DNA of 64,000 nt from Sinomonas atrocyanea. GTDB taxonomy: Bacteria > Actinomycetota > Actinomycetes > Actinomycetales > Micrococcaceae. Every line of letters begins with the position of its first letter. The first letter of the stretch is position 1. The notes below the pieces were generated by a model. That model searched no databases. It was not told the DNA's origin and saw only the letters and a program-made list of their open reading frames with translations. Both the position numbers and the translations under genes were made by a program. Below are positions 40,335 through 48,678 of the stretch, one piece after another. The stretch lies in NCBI RefSeq assembly GCF_001577305.1, contig NZ_CP014518.1, positions 620,001-684,000 of the forward strand, given 5' to 3'.

Positions 40335-42785
40335 ATGGACGACGGCGCCACCCCACCTCGTGTCCTCCCGCTCGCCGCAGTGGGTGCGGGCGACCTGCCC
40401 GCCGTGGGCGGCAAGGGCGCGAACCTCGGGGAGCTGATGGCCGCCGGGCTCCCGGTCCCGCCCGGCTTCGTTGTGACGACGGCGGCGTACCGCGCCCACG
40501 CCGCAGCCGCCGGACTCGACCCCGAGGCGGCCGCGGAAGACCCCGCCCGCGCAAGGGACCTCCTGACCAGCACGCCCCTGGCCCCCGCGGCGCGGCACGA
40601 GATCGCCGCGGCCCTGGCGGACCTCGGCCCCGACGGGATGCGCGTGGCGGTCCGGTCCAGTGCGACCGCCGAGGACCTGCCCGGCGCCGCGTTCGCCGGG
40701 CAGCAGGACACCTTCTTGGACGTCCACGGCACCGATGCCGTGCTCGACGCCGTGCGCCGCTGCTGGGCCTCCCTCTGGACCGACCGTGCGGTCGACTACC
40801 GGAGGCGCCAGGGGATCGACCCGCACGAGGTCGCGATCGCCGTCGTGATCCAGCGGATGGTCCCCGCGGAGGCGGCGGGGGTGCTGTTCACGGCCAACCC
40901 GCTCACGGGCCGCCGCGACGAGCTGGTCGTCGACGCGGCTCCGGGGCTCGGGGAGGCCGTCGTCTCGGGCGAGGTCACGCCCGAGCGGCTCGTCCTCGGG
41001 CGCGACGGCGCCGTCCGCTCCGTGGTGCCGCGATCCGAGGGCGCGCCCCGCGTCCTCTCCGACACCGCCGCGTCGCAGCTGGCCGCGCTCGCGGTCCGGG
41101 CCGAACGGCATTTCAGCGGACTGGCGGGGGAGGAGGCGCCGCAGGACATCGAGTGGGCGCTCGCGGACGGACGTATCAGCCTCGTCCAGGCCCGTCCCGT
41201 GACGGCCCTTCCGCTGGCGCCGCCGGAACTCGGCCGGATCCAGCGCACGGTGGGGCCGTTCTTCCTCGAGATGTTCGCGGTCCGCCCGCACCCCTTGGAC
41301 GTCACGGGGTGGCTCGCCCGCGGCGTGCTGCCGATGCTGCACCTCATGGCCGGCAGCGTCGGGGTCCGCTTCCCGCCCCTCGACCAGGTGATCCACGAGC
41401 GCGACGGCGTTCCCCTCCAGCTCGTCCCGCCGCGGCCCAGGCCGAGCCTGCTCATGGTCGGGGCGCCGCTGTCCGTGGCCCGGCGGATGCGCCGCTACGA
41501 CGTGCGCCGCTGGACCGCCGACCCGCTGATGGCCGAGTTCGATGCCGCCATCGCCGCCCTCGAGGCCGAGGACCCCGCTGGGCTGCCCTGGCCGGACCTC
41601 GTGCGGCGGGTGGACCGCTGCAACGCCGCGCTCGAGCCGGTTGCCAGGATCCGGGTGCGGTACCTGCCCTCGGCGTTCGTCCCCTTCGCCCCGCTGCGGC
41701 TCCTGCTCGCCGCGGTCGGGCTCGGCCGGCTCGCGTCGCCGCTCGTGGCGGGCGAGCGGACCCGAACGCGGGACGGCAACGACGCGCTCGAGGTGCTTGC
41801 CGGCGTCGTCCGCACCGATCCCGAGCTGGCCAGCGCGGCGGCCGCGCTCGACCCGCCCGGGTTCCTGCGCGCCGTGCGGGAGCGCCCCGAGTTCGCGGGC
41901 TTCGCGGCGGAGCTGGAGGCGTTCCTCACCGAGTATGGCCACCGCGAGTCCGTCAGCGTGCTCCTGGCGACCGCGCCCACGTGGCGCGACGATCCCACCC
42001 CGGTCGCCGCCATCCTGATGTCCCTCGCGGCGGCACCGCCCGGCGGCCCACGGCCGGACCGGTCCGCCGAGGCCCTCGCAGAGCTCCTCGCACACCCGCT
42101 CCTGCGCCCGCGGCGCGCGGCGGCGGCTGCCCGCGCGGTGGTCGCGGCCTGCCGCCGCGGGCTCGCGTTCCGCGAGGACACGCACTTCCAGGCCTGCCGG
42201 GTGCTGCCGCCGCTGCGCCACACGTTCCTAGAGCTGGGCCGCCGCCTCGCGGAGGTCGGCGCGCTGGCTGCCCCCGAGGACGTGTTCGACCTCCGCTTCG
42301 ACGAGCTGGCCGCCCTCGCTGACCCGGTGGTGATGGACGACGGCGAGGCCGCCCGGGTGCGCGGCCTCGCCGCCCGCAGGGGCCGGCTCAGGCGTGAGTA
42401 CGCGGGCGTCCCGATGCTCGACCCGGGGCTGTTCGCCCGCGTCCGCACCGGCGCGGACGGCGGCGGCGCACTGCTCACCGGGACGCCCGCGAGCGGCGGC
42501 GTCGCGGAGGGGCCGGTGCGGGTCGTGTCCGGGCCCGAGGGCTTCGCGTCGCTGCGGGCGGGGGAGGTGCTGGTGTGCCCCAACACGAACCCGTCGTGGA
42601 CGCCGCTGTTCGCCCGGGCCGCCGCGGTGGTCGTGGACACCGGCGGCCTGGGGTCCCATGCGGCGATCGTCGCGCGGGAATACGGGGTGCCGGCGGTCAT
42701 GGCGACCGGCGACGGCACCTCCGTGCTGCGGGACGGGCAGCGGGTCAGGGTGGACGGGAGCCGCGGCCGCGTCGATCCCGCCTGA
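40335..42785 (+). CDS. PEP-utilising ATP-grasp/swivel enzyme, rifampin-phosphotransferase-like
   Basis: 816 residues with three parts. N-terminal ATP-binding domain of the PEP synthase/PPDK type (about 10-305; VGGKGANLGELMAAGLPVPPGFV, VRSSATAEDLPGAAFAGQQDTFL, QDIEWALADGRISLVQARPVTALP). Central domain (about 330-690) not like PPDK but resembling rifampin phosphotransferase (TEYGHRESVSVLL, APTWRDDPTPV). C-terminal phosphohistidine swivel domain (about 705-815; LVCPNTNPSWTPLF, catalytic His in GGLGSHAAIVAREYGVPAV). No PEP-binding TIM barrel of PEP synthase is present, which favours an antibiotic- or small-molecule-phosphorylating enzyme over a PEP synthase. ATG 40335 is used; GTG 40332 is possible. 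Confidence 0.8.
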   Translation: MDDGATPPRVLPLAAVGAGDLPAVGGKGANLGELMAAGLPVPPGFVVTTAAYRAHAAAAGLDPEAAAEDPARARDLLTSTPLAPAARHEIAAALADLGPDGMRVAVRSSATAEDLPGAAFAGQQDTFLDVHGTDAVLDAVRRCWASLWTDRAVDYRRRQGIDPHEVAIAVVIQRMVPAEAAGVLFTANPLTGRRDELVVDAAPGLGEAVVSGEVTPERLVLGRDGAVRSVVPRSEGAPRVLSDTAASQLAALAVRAERHFSGLAGEEAPQDIEWALADGRISLVQARPVTALPLAPPELGRIQRTVGPFFLEMFAVRPHPLDVTGWLARGVLPMLHLMAGSVGVRFPPLDQVIHERDGVPLQLVPPRPRPSLLMVGAPLSVARRMRRYDVRRWTADPLMAEFDAAIAALEAEDPAGLPWPDLVRRVDRCNAALEPVARIRVRYLPSAFVPFAPLRLLLAAVGLGRLASPLVAGERTRTRDGNDALEVLAGVVRTDPELASAAAALDPPGFLRAVRERPEFAGFAAELEAFLTEYGHRESVSVLLATAPTWRDDPTPVAAILMSLAAAPPGGPRPDRSAEALAELLAHPLLRPRRAAAAARAVVAACRRGLAFREDTHFQACRVLPPLRHTFLELGRRLAEVGALAAPEDVFDLRFDELAALADPVVMDDGEAARVRGLAARRGRLRREYAGVPMLDPGLFARVRTGADGGGALLTGTPASGGVAEGPVRVVSGPEGFASLRAGEVLVCPNTNPSWTPLFARAAAVVVDTGGLGSHAAIVAREYGVPAVMATGDGTSVLRDGQRVRVDGSRGRVDPA

Positions 42786-42797
42786 CCCCCAGACACG

Positions 42798-42946
42798 TCT
42801 GAAGGTCACCTCCTGTGGGTCAAAGTCAGGACAATGACCTTCAGGAGGTGACCTTCAGAGCGGCGCACCCACAGGAGGTGACCTTCAGAGCGGCGCACCC
42901 ACAGGAGGTGACCTTCAGGAGGTGACCTTCAGGAGGTGACTCCCAG
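42798..42946. repeat. 14-bp array with core and 30-bp higher-order repeat (locus D)
   Basis: Fills the gap between convergent genes. From 42798: unit CTGAAGGTCACCTC, unit CTGTGGGTCAAAGT merging into the core GTCAAAGTCAGGACAATGAC, then units in inverse orientation (CAGGAGGTGACCTT at 42842). A 30-bp composite (unit plus CAGAGCGGCGCACCCA) is present at 42842 and 42872, and its first half again at 42902, followed by in-register units at 42916 and 42930. Confidence 0.9.
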
Positions 42947-42948
42947 AA

Positions 42949-45627
42949 TCAGGCGGCGGCGGCCGCCTCGGGGACGTCGGCGCGGACGGCCAGAACGCTG
43001 TCGGCCAGCACGGCGTCGTCGTGCGCGTCCGCGCCCTCCGGAACCGAGACGCCCACCGTGACCCGGCCGCCCTCGGCGACCACCCCGGTGACGAGCAGGT
43101 CGGCGACCCGGTCCTCGAGCTCGCGCTGGATCACGCGGCGCAGCGGGCGGGCGCCGAACTCGGGCTCGTAGCCGCGGTCGGCGATCCAGTCCACCGCGTC
43201 CTCGTCCACGGCCAGGGCGATGCCCTGCGCCGCGAGGCGGGCCTCGGTGCCCCGCAGCTGCAGCCGCACGATCTCGTGGAGCTGCTCGCGGGTGAGCTTG
43301 CGGAACAGCACGATCTCGTCGATGCGGTTGAGGAACTCGGGCCGCATCGTCTCGCGCAGCCGGCCCATGATCCGGGCCCGCAGCTCGGTCTCGGAGGGCC
43401 CGCCCTCGGCGCCGCCGGCCGCGAAGCCCAGCGCCGCGCCGCGGGTCGCGAGGAACTCCGAGCCGAGGTTGCTGGTCATGATCACCACCGTGTTGCGGAA
43501 GTCCACGGTGTGGCCCTGGCCGTCGGTGAGCCGCCCGTCGTCGAGCACCTGCAGGAGCAGGTTGAACACGTCGGGGTGGGCCTTCTCGACCTCGTCCAGG
43601 AGCACCACCGAGTACGGGTGCCGGCGCACGCGCTCGGTCAGCTGGCCGGCCTCGGAGTAGCCGACGTACCCCGGAGGGGCGCCGACGAGCCGCGAGACCG
43701 TGTGGCGCGCGCCGAACTCGCTCATGTCGAAGCGGACCATCGCGGACTCGTCGCCGAACAGCGAGGCCGCGAGCGTCTTCGCGAGCTCGGTCTTGCCCAC
43801 GCCGGTCGGGCCGAGGAACAGGAAGCTGCCCACCGGCCGGTTGGCGTCGCCGAGCCCGGTGCGGTTGCGCCGCACGGACCTGGCGATCACGGAGACCGCG
43901 TCCTCCTGCCCGATCACGCGCTCGTGGAGCTCGTCCTCGAGGCGCGCGAGCCGCTCCCGCTCGCCCTCGGTGAGGCGCGCGGCGGGGATGCCGGTGGCGC
44001 GGGCCACCACCGCGGCGATGTCCGCTTCGCGCACGACGGCGTCAGGCTGGCCTGCGGCCGCGGCGTCGCCCTCGGCGGGGGCTGCGGCAGGACGGGGAGC
44101 GCCCGTGGCCTCCGCCTCGATGGTCGCCGTGATGGCGTCGATCTCGTCCCGGAGCCGGGAGGCCTCCTCGTAGGCCTCACGCGCGATGGCGGCCTCCTTC
44201 TGCTCGGTCAGCTCGGCGACCCGGGCCCCGAGGGCCTCGAGGTCCACGCGCGGGCCGCGGGCCAGGCTCAGCCGGGCGCCGGCCTGGTCGATGAGGTCGA
44301 TCGCCTTGTCCGGCAGGTACCGGTCCGTGATGTAGCGGTGTGAGAGCTCGACCGCGGCGCGGATCGCGTCCTGGGCGTAGGTGACGCCGTGGTGCTCCTC
44401 GTAGCGGTCCTTGAGCCCCTCGAGGATCGCGACGGCGTCCTCCACGCTCGGCTCGCCGACCGTGACGGGCTGGAACCGCCGCTCGAGGGCGGGGTCCTTC
44501 TCGATCTTGCGGTACTCGTCGAGGGTCGTGGCGCCCACGAGGTGCAGCTCGCCGCGGGCCAGCCGGGGCTTGAGGATGTTCCCGGCGTCCATGCCGCCCT
44601 CGCCGCCGCCCCCGGCACCGACCACGGTGTGGATCTCGTCGACGAACGCGATGATGTTCCCGTCCTCGGCGATCTCGTCCATGGTCTTGGTCAGGCGCTC
44701 CTCGAAGTCGCCGCGGTAGCGGGTGCCGGCGAGCATCGCGGGCAGGTCGAGGGAGATGACCGTGGTGCCGGCGATCTGCGCCGGGACGTCCCCGGCCGCG
44801 ACGGCCTGGGCCAGGCCCTCGACGATCGCGGTCTTGCCCACGCCGGCCTCGCCGATGAGCACGGGGTTGTTCTTGGTCCGGCGCGCCAGGATCTCGATGG
44901 CCTGCTCGATCTCGTCGGCGCGGCCGATCACCGGGTCCAGCCGGCCCTCGCGGGCGAGGGCCGTGAGGTCCGTGCCGAACTGCTCGAGCATCGAGCCCTT
45001 CGCGCGCCGGCCCTTCTGGGCTGCCGTGGCCCGCAGGGGGCGCTTGGCCGCGCGCGGCGAGCGGCCGGCGTCGTCCGCGGAATCCTCGGCGGCAGGCGAG
45101 GACTCGCCATCCTGCAGCGACCGCGGGGTGACCCCGGCGGCGGCGAGGATCTGGCCCGAGGCTGCATCGGAGTTGAGCACGAGCGCGAGGAAGAGGTGCT
45201 CGGGATCGATGTAGGTCGAGCCGACAGAGCGGGCCACCTTGTAGGCGTCGAGGAAGGCGTGCTGGGCGCTCGTGGTGAGCGAGGGCATGCCGTCGGCCTC
45301 GTCCCGCTCGCCGCCCACCGCGCCCGGCAGCCGATCCTCGGCGGAGGCAGCGATCTCGGCCGGGTCTGCCCCGGCATGCGCGATCATCGCACCGACCTGC
45401 TCCGTCTCGGTCAGGGCGCGCAGCAGGTGCAGGGCGTCCACTTCGCGGTGGCCGTGCTCCTGGGCGTAGCGGCCGGCGGCGTTGAGGACCGTCTGGGTCC
45501 CGCGGCTCACGAGCCTCGTCGTGTCGATGGGGCGTCCAGGCCGGCGAGCGCCCTGGCCCTGCAGGTAGCGGGCGAGGAACTCGTCGAAGGAGCCATTGCC
45601 GGCGGCGGGGCCGAAGAAGAGTGGCAT
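42949..45627 (-). CDS. Clp protease ATP-binding subunit, ClpC-like, HspR-controlled
   Basis: 892-residue AAA+ unfoldase. Clp-N repeats (about 30-165; GHREVDALHLLRAL, YIDPEHLFLALVL), AAA-1 with Walker A GEAGVGKT (about 255) and FVDEIHTVVGAG, a short UVR-like coiled middle region (EQKEAAIAREAYEEASRLRDEI) as in ClpC rather than the long ClpB M-domain, AAA-2 with GPTGVGKTELAKTL (about 602) and LLDEVEKAHPDVF, and AALGF, a plausible ClpP-docking loop. The N-terminus (MPLFFGPAAGNGSFDEFLARYLQG) differs from housekeeping ClpC, so this is probably a second, stress-induced paralogue. A HAIR operator lies about 63 bases upstream. Divergent from pyruvate oxidase. Confidence 0.92.
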   Translation of the reverse strand: MPLFFGPAAGNGSFDEFLARYLQGQGARRPGRPIDTTRLVSRGTQTVLNAAGRYAQEHGHREVDALHLLRALTETEQVGAMIAHAGADPAEIAASAEDRLPGAVGGERDEADGMPSLTTSAQHAFLDAYKVARSVGSTYIDPEHLFLALVLNSDAASGQILAAAGVTPRSLQDGESSPAAEDSADDAGRSPRAAKRPLRATAAQKGRRAKGSMLEQFGTDLTALAREGRLDPVIGRADEIEQAIEILARRTKNNPVLIGEAGVGKTAIVEGLAQAVAAGDVPAQIAGTTVISLDLPAMLAGTRYRGDFEERLTKTMDEIAEDGNIIAFVDEIHTVVGAGGGGEGGMDAGNILKPRLARGELHLVGATTLDEYRKIEKDPALERRFQPVTVGEPSVEDAVAILEGLKDRYEEHHGVTYAQDAIRAAVELSHRYITDRYLPDKAIDLIDQAGARLSLARGPRVDLEALGARVAELTEQKEAAIAREAYEEASRLRDEIDAITATIEAEATGAPRPAAAPAEGDAAAAGQPDAVVREADIAAVVARATGIPAARLTEGERERLARLEDELHERVIGQEDAVSVIARSVRRNRTGLGDANRPVGSFLFLGPTGVGKTELAKTLAASLFGDESAMVRFDMSEFGARHTVSRLVGAPPGYVGYSEAGQLTERVRRHPYSVVLLDEVEKAHPDVFNLLLQVLDDGRLTDGQGHTVDFRNTVVIMTSNLGSEFLATRGAALGFAAGGAEGGPSETELRARIMGRLRETMRPEFLNRIDEIVLFRKLTREQLHEIVRLQLRGTEARLAAQGIALAVDEDAVDWIADRGYEPEFGARPLRRVIQRELEDRVADLLVTGVVAEGGRVTVGVSVPEGADAHDDAVLADSVLAVRADVPEAAAAA

Positions 45628-45689
45628 CAGTTGTCCTCCGAGGGAGATCGTGTCGTGGCGTTGGAGTCGGTCGGGCTACAACGGTAGAA

Positions 45690-45710
45690 GTTGAGTGACT
45701 TACGCTCAAG
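45690..45710. promoter_or_regulatory. HAIR-type HspR operator
   Basis: Minus strand: CTTGAGC-n7-ACTCAAC, matching the HspR-associated inverted repeat CTTGAGT-n7-ACTCAAG at 12 of 14 positions with correct spacing. It lies in the divergent promoter region between the Clp ATPase and pyruvate oxidase genes, so both could be under HspR. The regulator gene is not in the window. Confidence 0.85.
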
Positions 45711-45782
45711 TTCAACGCTGTGGCCAACGAGATATTCCCGAGGGGTATCCGCGATCTGCGCCACGCCGCTAGGTTGAGGACC

Positions 45783-47507
45783 ATGACGACCATCGCGCAG
45801 AACATCGTCGAGACCCTCGCAGCCAACGGCGTCCGCCGTGTCTACGGCCTCCCGGGCGACTCGCTCAACGGCTTCACCGATGCGCTCCGGGCCACTCCGA
45901 GCATCGAGTGGGTCCACGTGCGGCACGAGGAGGCCGGGGCGTTCGCCGCGGCGGCCGAGGCCGCGCTCACGGGGGAGATCGCCGTCTGCGCAGGGTCCGC
46001 GGGCCCCGGCAACCTGCACCTCATCAACGGCCTCTACGACGCCAACCGTTCCCGGGTGCCCGTGCTCGCGATCGCCGCCCACATCCCGAGCACCGAGATC
46101 GGCTCGAACTACTTCCAGGAGACGCACCCGCAGGAGGTCTTCCGCGAGTGCAGCGTCTACGCCGAGCAGGTCACCGACGCCGCGCAGATGCCGCGCATCC
46201 TCGAGATCGCCATGCGCACCGCGGTCGAGAAGCGCGGCGTCGCGGTGGTGGTCCTGTCCGGCGACGTGGGTCTGACCTCCACGAACTCGGACCGGGTCAC
46301 GGTGGTGCGCCGGGCCCGGCCCCGGGTGGTGCCCAACGACGCCGAGCTCCGCGAAGCGGCCGGGATCCTCAACGCCGCCGGCAAGGTCACGATCCTCGCT
46401 GGTGCCGGCGTCGAGGGGGCCCACGACGAGGTCGTGGCGCTCGCGGACGCGCTCGCCGCGCCGATCGTCCACTCAATGCGCGGCAAGGAGTTCATCGAGT
46501 ACGACAACCCCTTCGATGTCGGCATGACGGGCCTGCTGGGCTTCTCCTCGGGCTACCGGGCCATGGAGGACTGCGACGCCCTCCTCATGCTCGGCACGGA
46601 CTTCCCGTACCAGCAGTTCTTCCCGTCCAAGGCCAAGATCATCCAGGTCGACCTGCGCGGCGAGCAGCTCGGCCGGCGCGTGCCCCTGGACCTCGGCCTC
46701 GTCGGGGACGTGCGCGACACCGCGGCGGCGCTGCTTCCCCTCGTGCCGCGCAAGAAGCGCCGCACGCACCTCGAGTCCTCGCTCAAGCACTACGCGAAGG
46801 CCCGCTCCAAGCTCGACGACCTCGCGACCCCGACCAAGAAGGGGCAGCCGCTGCACCCGCAGTTCGTCACCCGGACCCTCGACCGGCTCGCGGCCGAGGA
46901 CGCCGTCTTCACCGCCGATGTGGGCACCCCGGTGATCTGGGCGGCCCGCTACCTGACGATGAACGGCCGACGCCGGCTGGTCGGCTCGTTCACGCACGGC
47001 TCCATGGCGAACGCCCTGCCGCACGCGATGGGCGCCCAGGCGGCGTTCCCGGGCAGGCAGGTCGTCGCGCTCGCGGGCGACGGCGGGCTCTCGATGCTCC
47101 TGGGCGAACTCCTGACGCTTCAGCAGAACCGGCTGCCGGTGAAGCTCGTGGTGTTCAACAACGCGTCGCTGAACTTCATCGAGCTCGAGATGAAGTCCGT
47201 GGGGTTCGTGAACTTCGGCACGGGCCTGGACAACCCGAACTTCGCGGCGGTCGCCGAGGCGATGGGCATCAAGGGGGTACGGGTCAACGACTCCTCCGAG
47301 CTCGAGGCGGGGCTCGCGGAGGCCCTCGCCCACGACGGGCCCGCGCTCGTGGACGTGGCGACCATGCGCGAGGAGCTCGCGATGCCGCCGACCATCACCG
47401 CGCAGCAGGCTGGCGGCTTCACGCTGTACGCCCTCAGGACCGTGCTCTCCGGCCGGGGGGACGAGGTGCTCGACCTCGCGAAGGCCAACTGGCGGCGGGT
47501 CTTCTAG
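45783..47507 (+). CDS. poxB: pyruvate oxidase/dehydrogenase (quinone), ThDP-dependent
   Basis: 574 residues with the three-domain ThDP-enzyme layout: PYR domain (about 1-165; VYGLPGDSLNGFTDAL, catalytic Glu in VRHEEAGAFAAAAEA), central FAD/Rossmann domain (about 185-330; VTILAGAGVEGAH), and PP domain (about 365-545) with ThDP motif GDGGLSMLLGELLTLQQNRLPVKLVVFNN. The closest familiar match is PoxB, which decarboxylates pyruvate to acetate at the membrane with electrons to quinone. The C-terminal lipid-binding tail is not obvious. ATG at 45783 fits the family start MTTIAQNIVETLAANGV. The start lies just past the HAIR site. Confidence 0.9.
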   Translation: MTTIAQNIVETLAANGVRRVYGLPGDSLNGFTDALRATPSIEWVHVRHEEAGAFAAAAEAALTGEIAVCAGSAGPGNLHLINGLYDANRSRVPVLAIAAHIPSTEIGSNYFQETHPQEVFRECSVYAEQVTDAAQMPRILEIAMRTAVEKRGVAVVVLSGDVGLTSTNSDRVTVVRRARPRVVPNDAELREAAGILNAAGKVTILAGAGVEGAHDEVVALADALAAPIVHSMRGKEFIEYDNPFDVGMTGLLGFSSGYRAMEDCDALLMLGTDFPYQQFFPSKAKIIQVDLRGEQLGRRVPLDLGLVGDVRDTAAALLPLVPRKKRRTHLESSLKHYAKARSKLDDLATPTKKGQPLHPQFVTRTLDRLAAEDAVFTADVGTPVIWAARYLTMNGRRRLVGSFTHGSMANALPHAMGAQAAFPGRQVVALAGDGGLSMLLGELLTLQQNRLPVKLVVFNNASLNFIELEMKSVGFVNFGTGLDNPNFAAVAEAMGIKGVRVNDSSELEAGLAEALAHDGPALVDVATMREELAMPPTITAQQAGGFTLYALRTVLSGRGDEVLDLAKANWRRVF

Positions 47508-47526
47508 GAGCCGGCGTGCCCGGGGG

Positions 47527-47892
47527 TCAGCCCGCCGTGTCGAAGGCCTCGCGGGCCTCCAGGATCGTGGCGGCGTGGCTCTCGGCCCACGCGCGCACCG
47601 CCTCGAGCGGCGCCAGCAGGCTGCGCCCCAAGGGTGTGAGCGTGTACTCGACGCGCACGGGGACCTCGGCGAAGACGGCACGCGAGACGAGGCCGTCCCG
47701 CTCGAGGGTGCGGAGGGTCTGCGTGAGCACCTTCGGCGTCACGCCGCCGATATCGGCCCGCACCTCGGAGAACCGCCGCGGACCGTCTTTGAGCGACTGG
47801 AACACGAGCGGCGTCCACTTGTCCCCGATCCGTTGGAGGACCACCCGGGAGGGGCAGTCGGGATCCATGACGTCGAAGGGGATAGTTTCCAC
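47527..47892 (-). CDS. HxlR-family transcriptional regulator
   Basis: About 121 residues; winged-helix domain with DCPSRVVLQRIGDKWTPLVFQSLKDGPRRFSEVRADIGGVTPKVLTQTLRTLERDGLVSR and VPVRVEYTLTPLGRSL. A Cys in the N-terminal DPDCPSR is conserved and redox- or electrophile-sensing in several HxlR proteins. GTG at 47892 gives METIPFDVMDPDC and is preferred; ATG at 47878 is possible. Divergent from the NAD(P)-binding gene, with a palindrome between them. Confidence 0.92.
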   Translation of the reverse strand: METIPFDVMDPDCPSRVVLQRIGDKWTPLVFQSLKDGPRRFSEVRADIGGVTPKVLTQTLRTLERDGLVSRAVFAEVPVRVEYTLTPLGRSLLAPLEAVRAWAESHAATILEAREAFDTAG

Positions 47893-47921
47893 AAGGTAAC
47901 TATAGAACTTTGAAGTAGCTG

Positions 47922-47936
47922 GTATCAAATAGATAC
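47922..47936. promoter_or_regulatory. inverted repeat, candidate HxlR operator
   Basis: GTATC-AAATA-GATAC, perfect 5-bp arms in an unusually AT-rich spot between the divergent HxlR regulator and NAD(P)-binding protein genes. HxlR proteins often repress an adjacent divergent oxidoreductase through such a site. Confidence 0.6.
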
Positions 47937-47976
47937 TGTTGACTCCGTTCACGACATCGAGCACCGAGGAGCCCTC

Positions 47977-48585
47977 ATGAAGATCGCCGTCTACGGAGCC
48001 ACCGGAATGGTGGGCAGCCAGATCGTCGCCGAGGCCGTGCGCCGCGGCCACGAGGTGACCGCCATCAGCCGCAAGGGTGTCCCGGTGGAGGGGGCCGCCG
48101 TCGTGCGCGCCGCCGAACTGGCTGACACGGAGGCCTTCCGCGAGATCGCTGCGGCGAACGACGCCGTGGTGCTGGCGACGGCGCCGGACCGCACCGGCGG
48201 CCCGCGCGAGCCCTACGTCGAGGCGCACCGCGCGATCGCGGCGGTCCCGACCGACACCCGGCTCTACCTGGTGGGCGGCTTCGGCGGCCTCGCGACGCCG
48301 GACGGCACCCGCATCAAGGACACCCCGGGCTTCCCGGCCGAGTACAAGGGCGAGTCGGACGCGGCGTTCGCCGCCTACGAGGCCCTGCGCGACGCCGGCG
48401 CAGACCTCACCGTCCAGGCGCCCGCGGCGGTCATCGCGCCGGGCGAGCGCACCGGCAGGTACGTCACCGCGGTCGGGGTGCCGGCCGCGGGCGAGTCCAT
48501 CTCGTCGCAGGACTTCGCCGTCGCGGCGCTGGACGAGCTCGAGCAGCCGCAGTTCCGCGGGACGTTCTTCACCGCCTCCAACTGA
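47977..48585 (+). CDS. NAD(P)-binding Rossmann protein, NmrA/SDR-like
   Basis: 202 residues, beginning with the dinucleotide-binding MKIAVYGATGMVGSQIVAEAVRRGHEVTAISR, then VVLATAPDRTGG, TRLYLVGGFGGLATPDG and a C-terminal SISSQDFAVAALDELEQPQFRG. It is an atypical short-chain (YwnB/NmrA-like) member lacking an evident YxxxK catalytic pair, so it may be an isomerase, a reductase, or a redox sensor. Divergent from and probably controlled by the HxlR regulator. Confidence 0.9.
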   Translation: MKIAVYGATGMVGSQIVAEAVRRGHEVTAISRKGVPVEGAAVVRAAELADTEAFREIAAANDAVVLATAPDRTGGPREPYVEAHRAIAAVPTDTRLYLVGGFGGLATPDGTRIKDTPGFPAEYKGESDAAFAAYEALRDAGADLTVQAPAAVIAPGERTGRYVTAVGVPAAGESISSQDFAVAALDELEQPQFRGTFFTASN

Positions 48586-48604
48586 CGTCCCGCCTGCGCG
48601 CGCG

Positions 48605-48655
48605 CGTCGAGCCGCCACCCTGATGCCTTCCAGAGCGCAGGGTGGCGGCTCGACG
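48605..48655. terminator. bidirectional terminator, 18-bp perfect stem
   Basis: 48605-48622 pairs exactly with 48638-48655 around a 15-base loop, midway between the convergent NAD(P)-binding and flavohemoprotein genes. Confidence 0.85.
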
Positions 48656-48678
48656 CCGTCTGAGGGCCCTCCTCGGGG

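Noticed and set aside
42798..42946. CRISPR array in the repeat-rich intergenic region
   Set aside because: The 14-bp units adjoin without unique spacers, are degenerate, and no cas gene is nearby.
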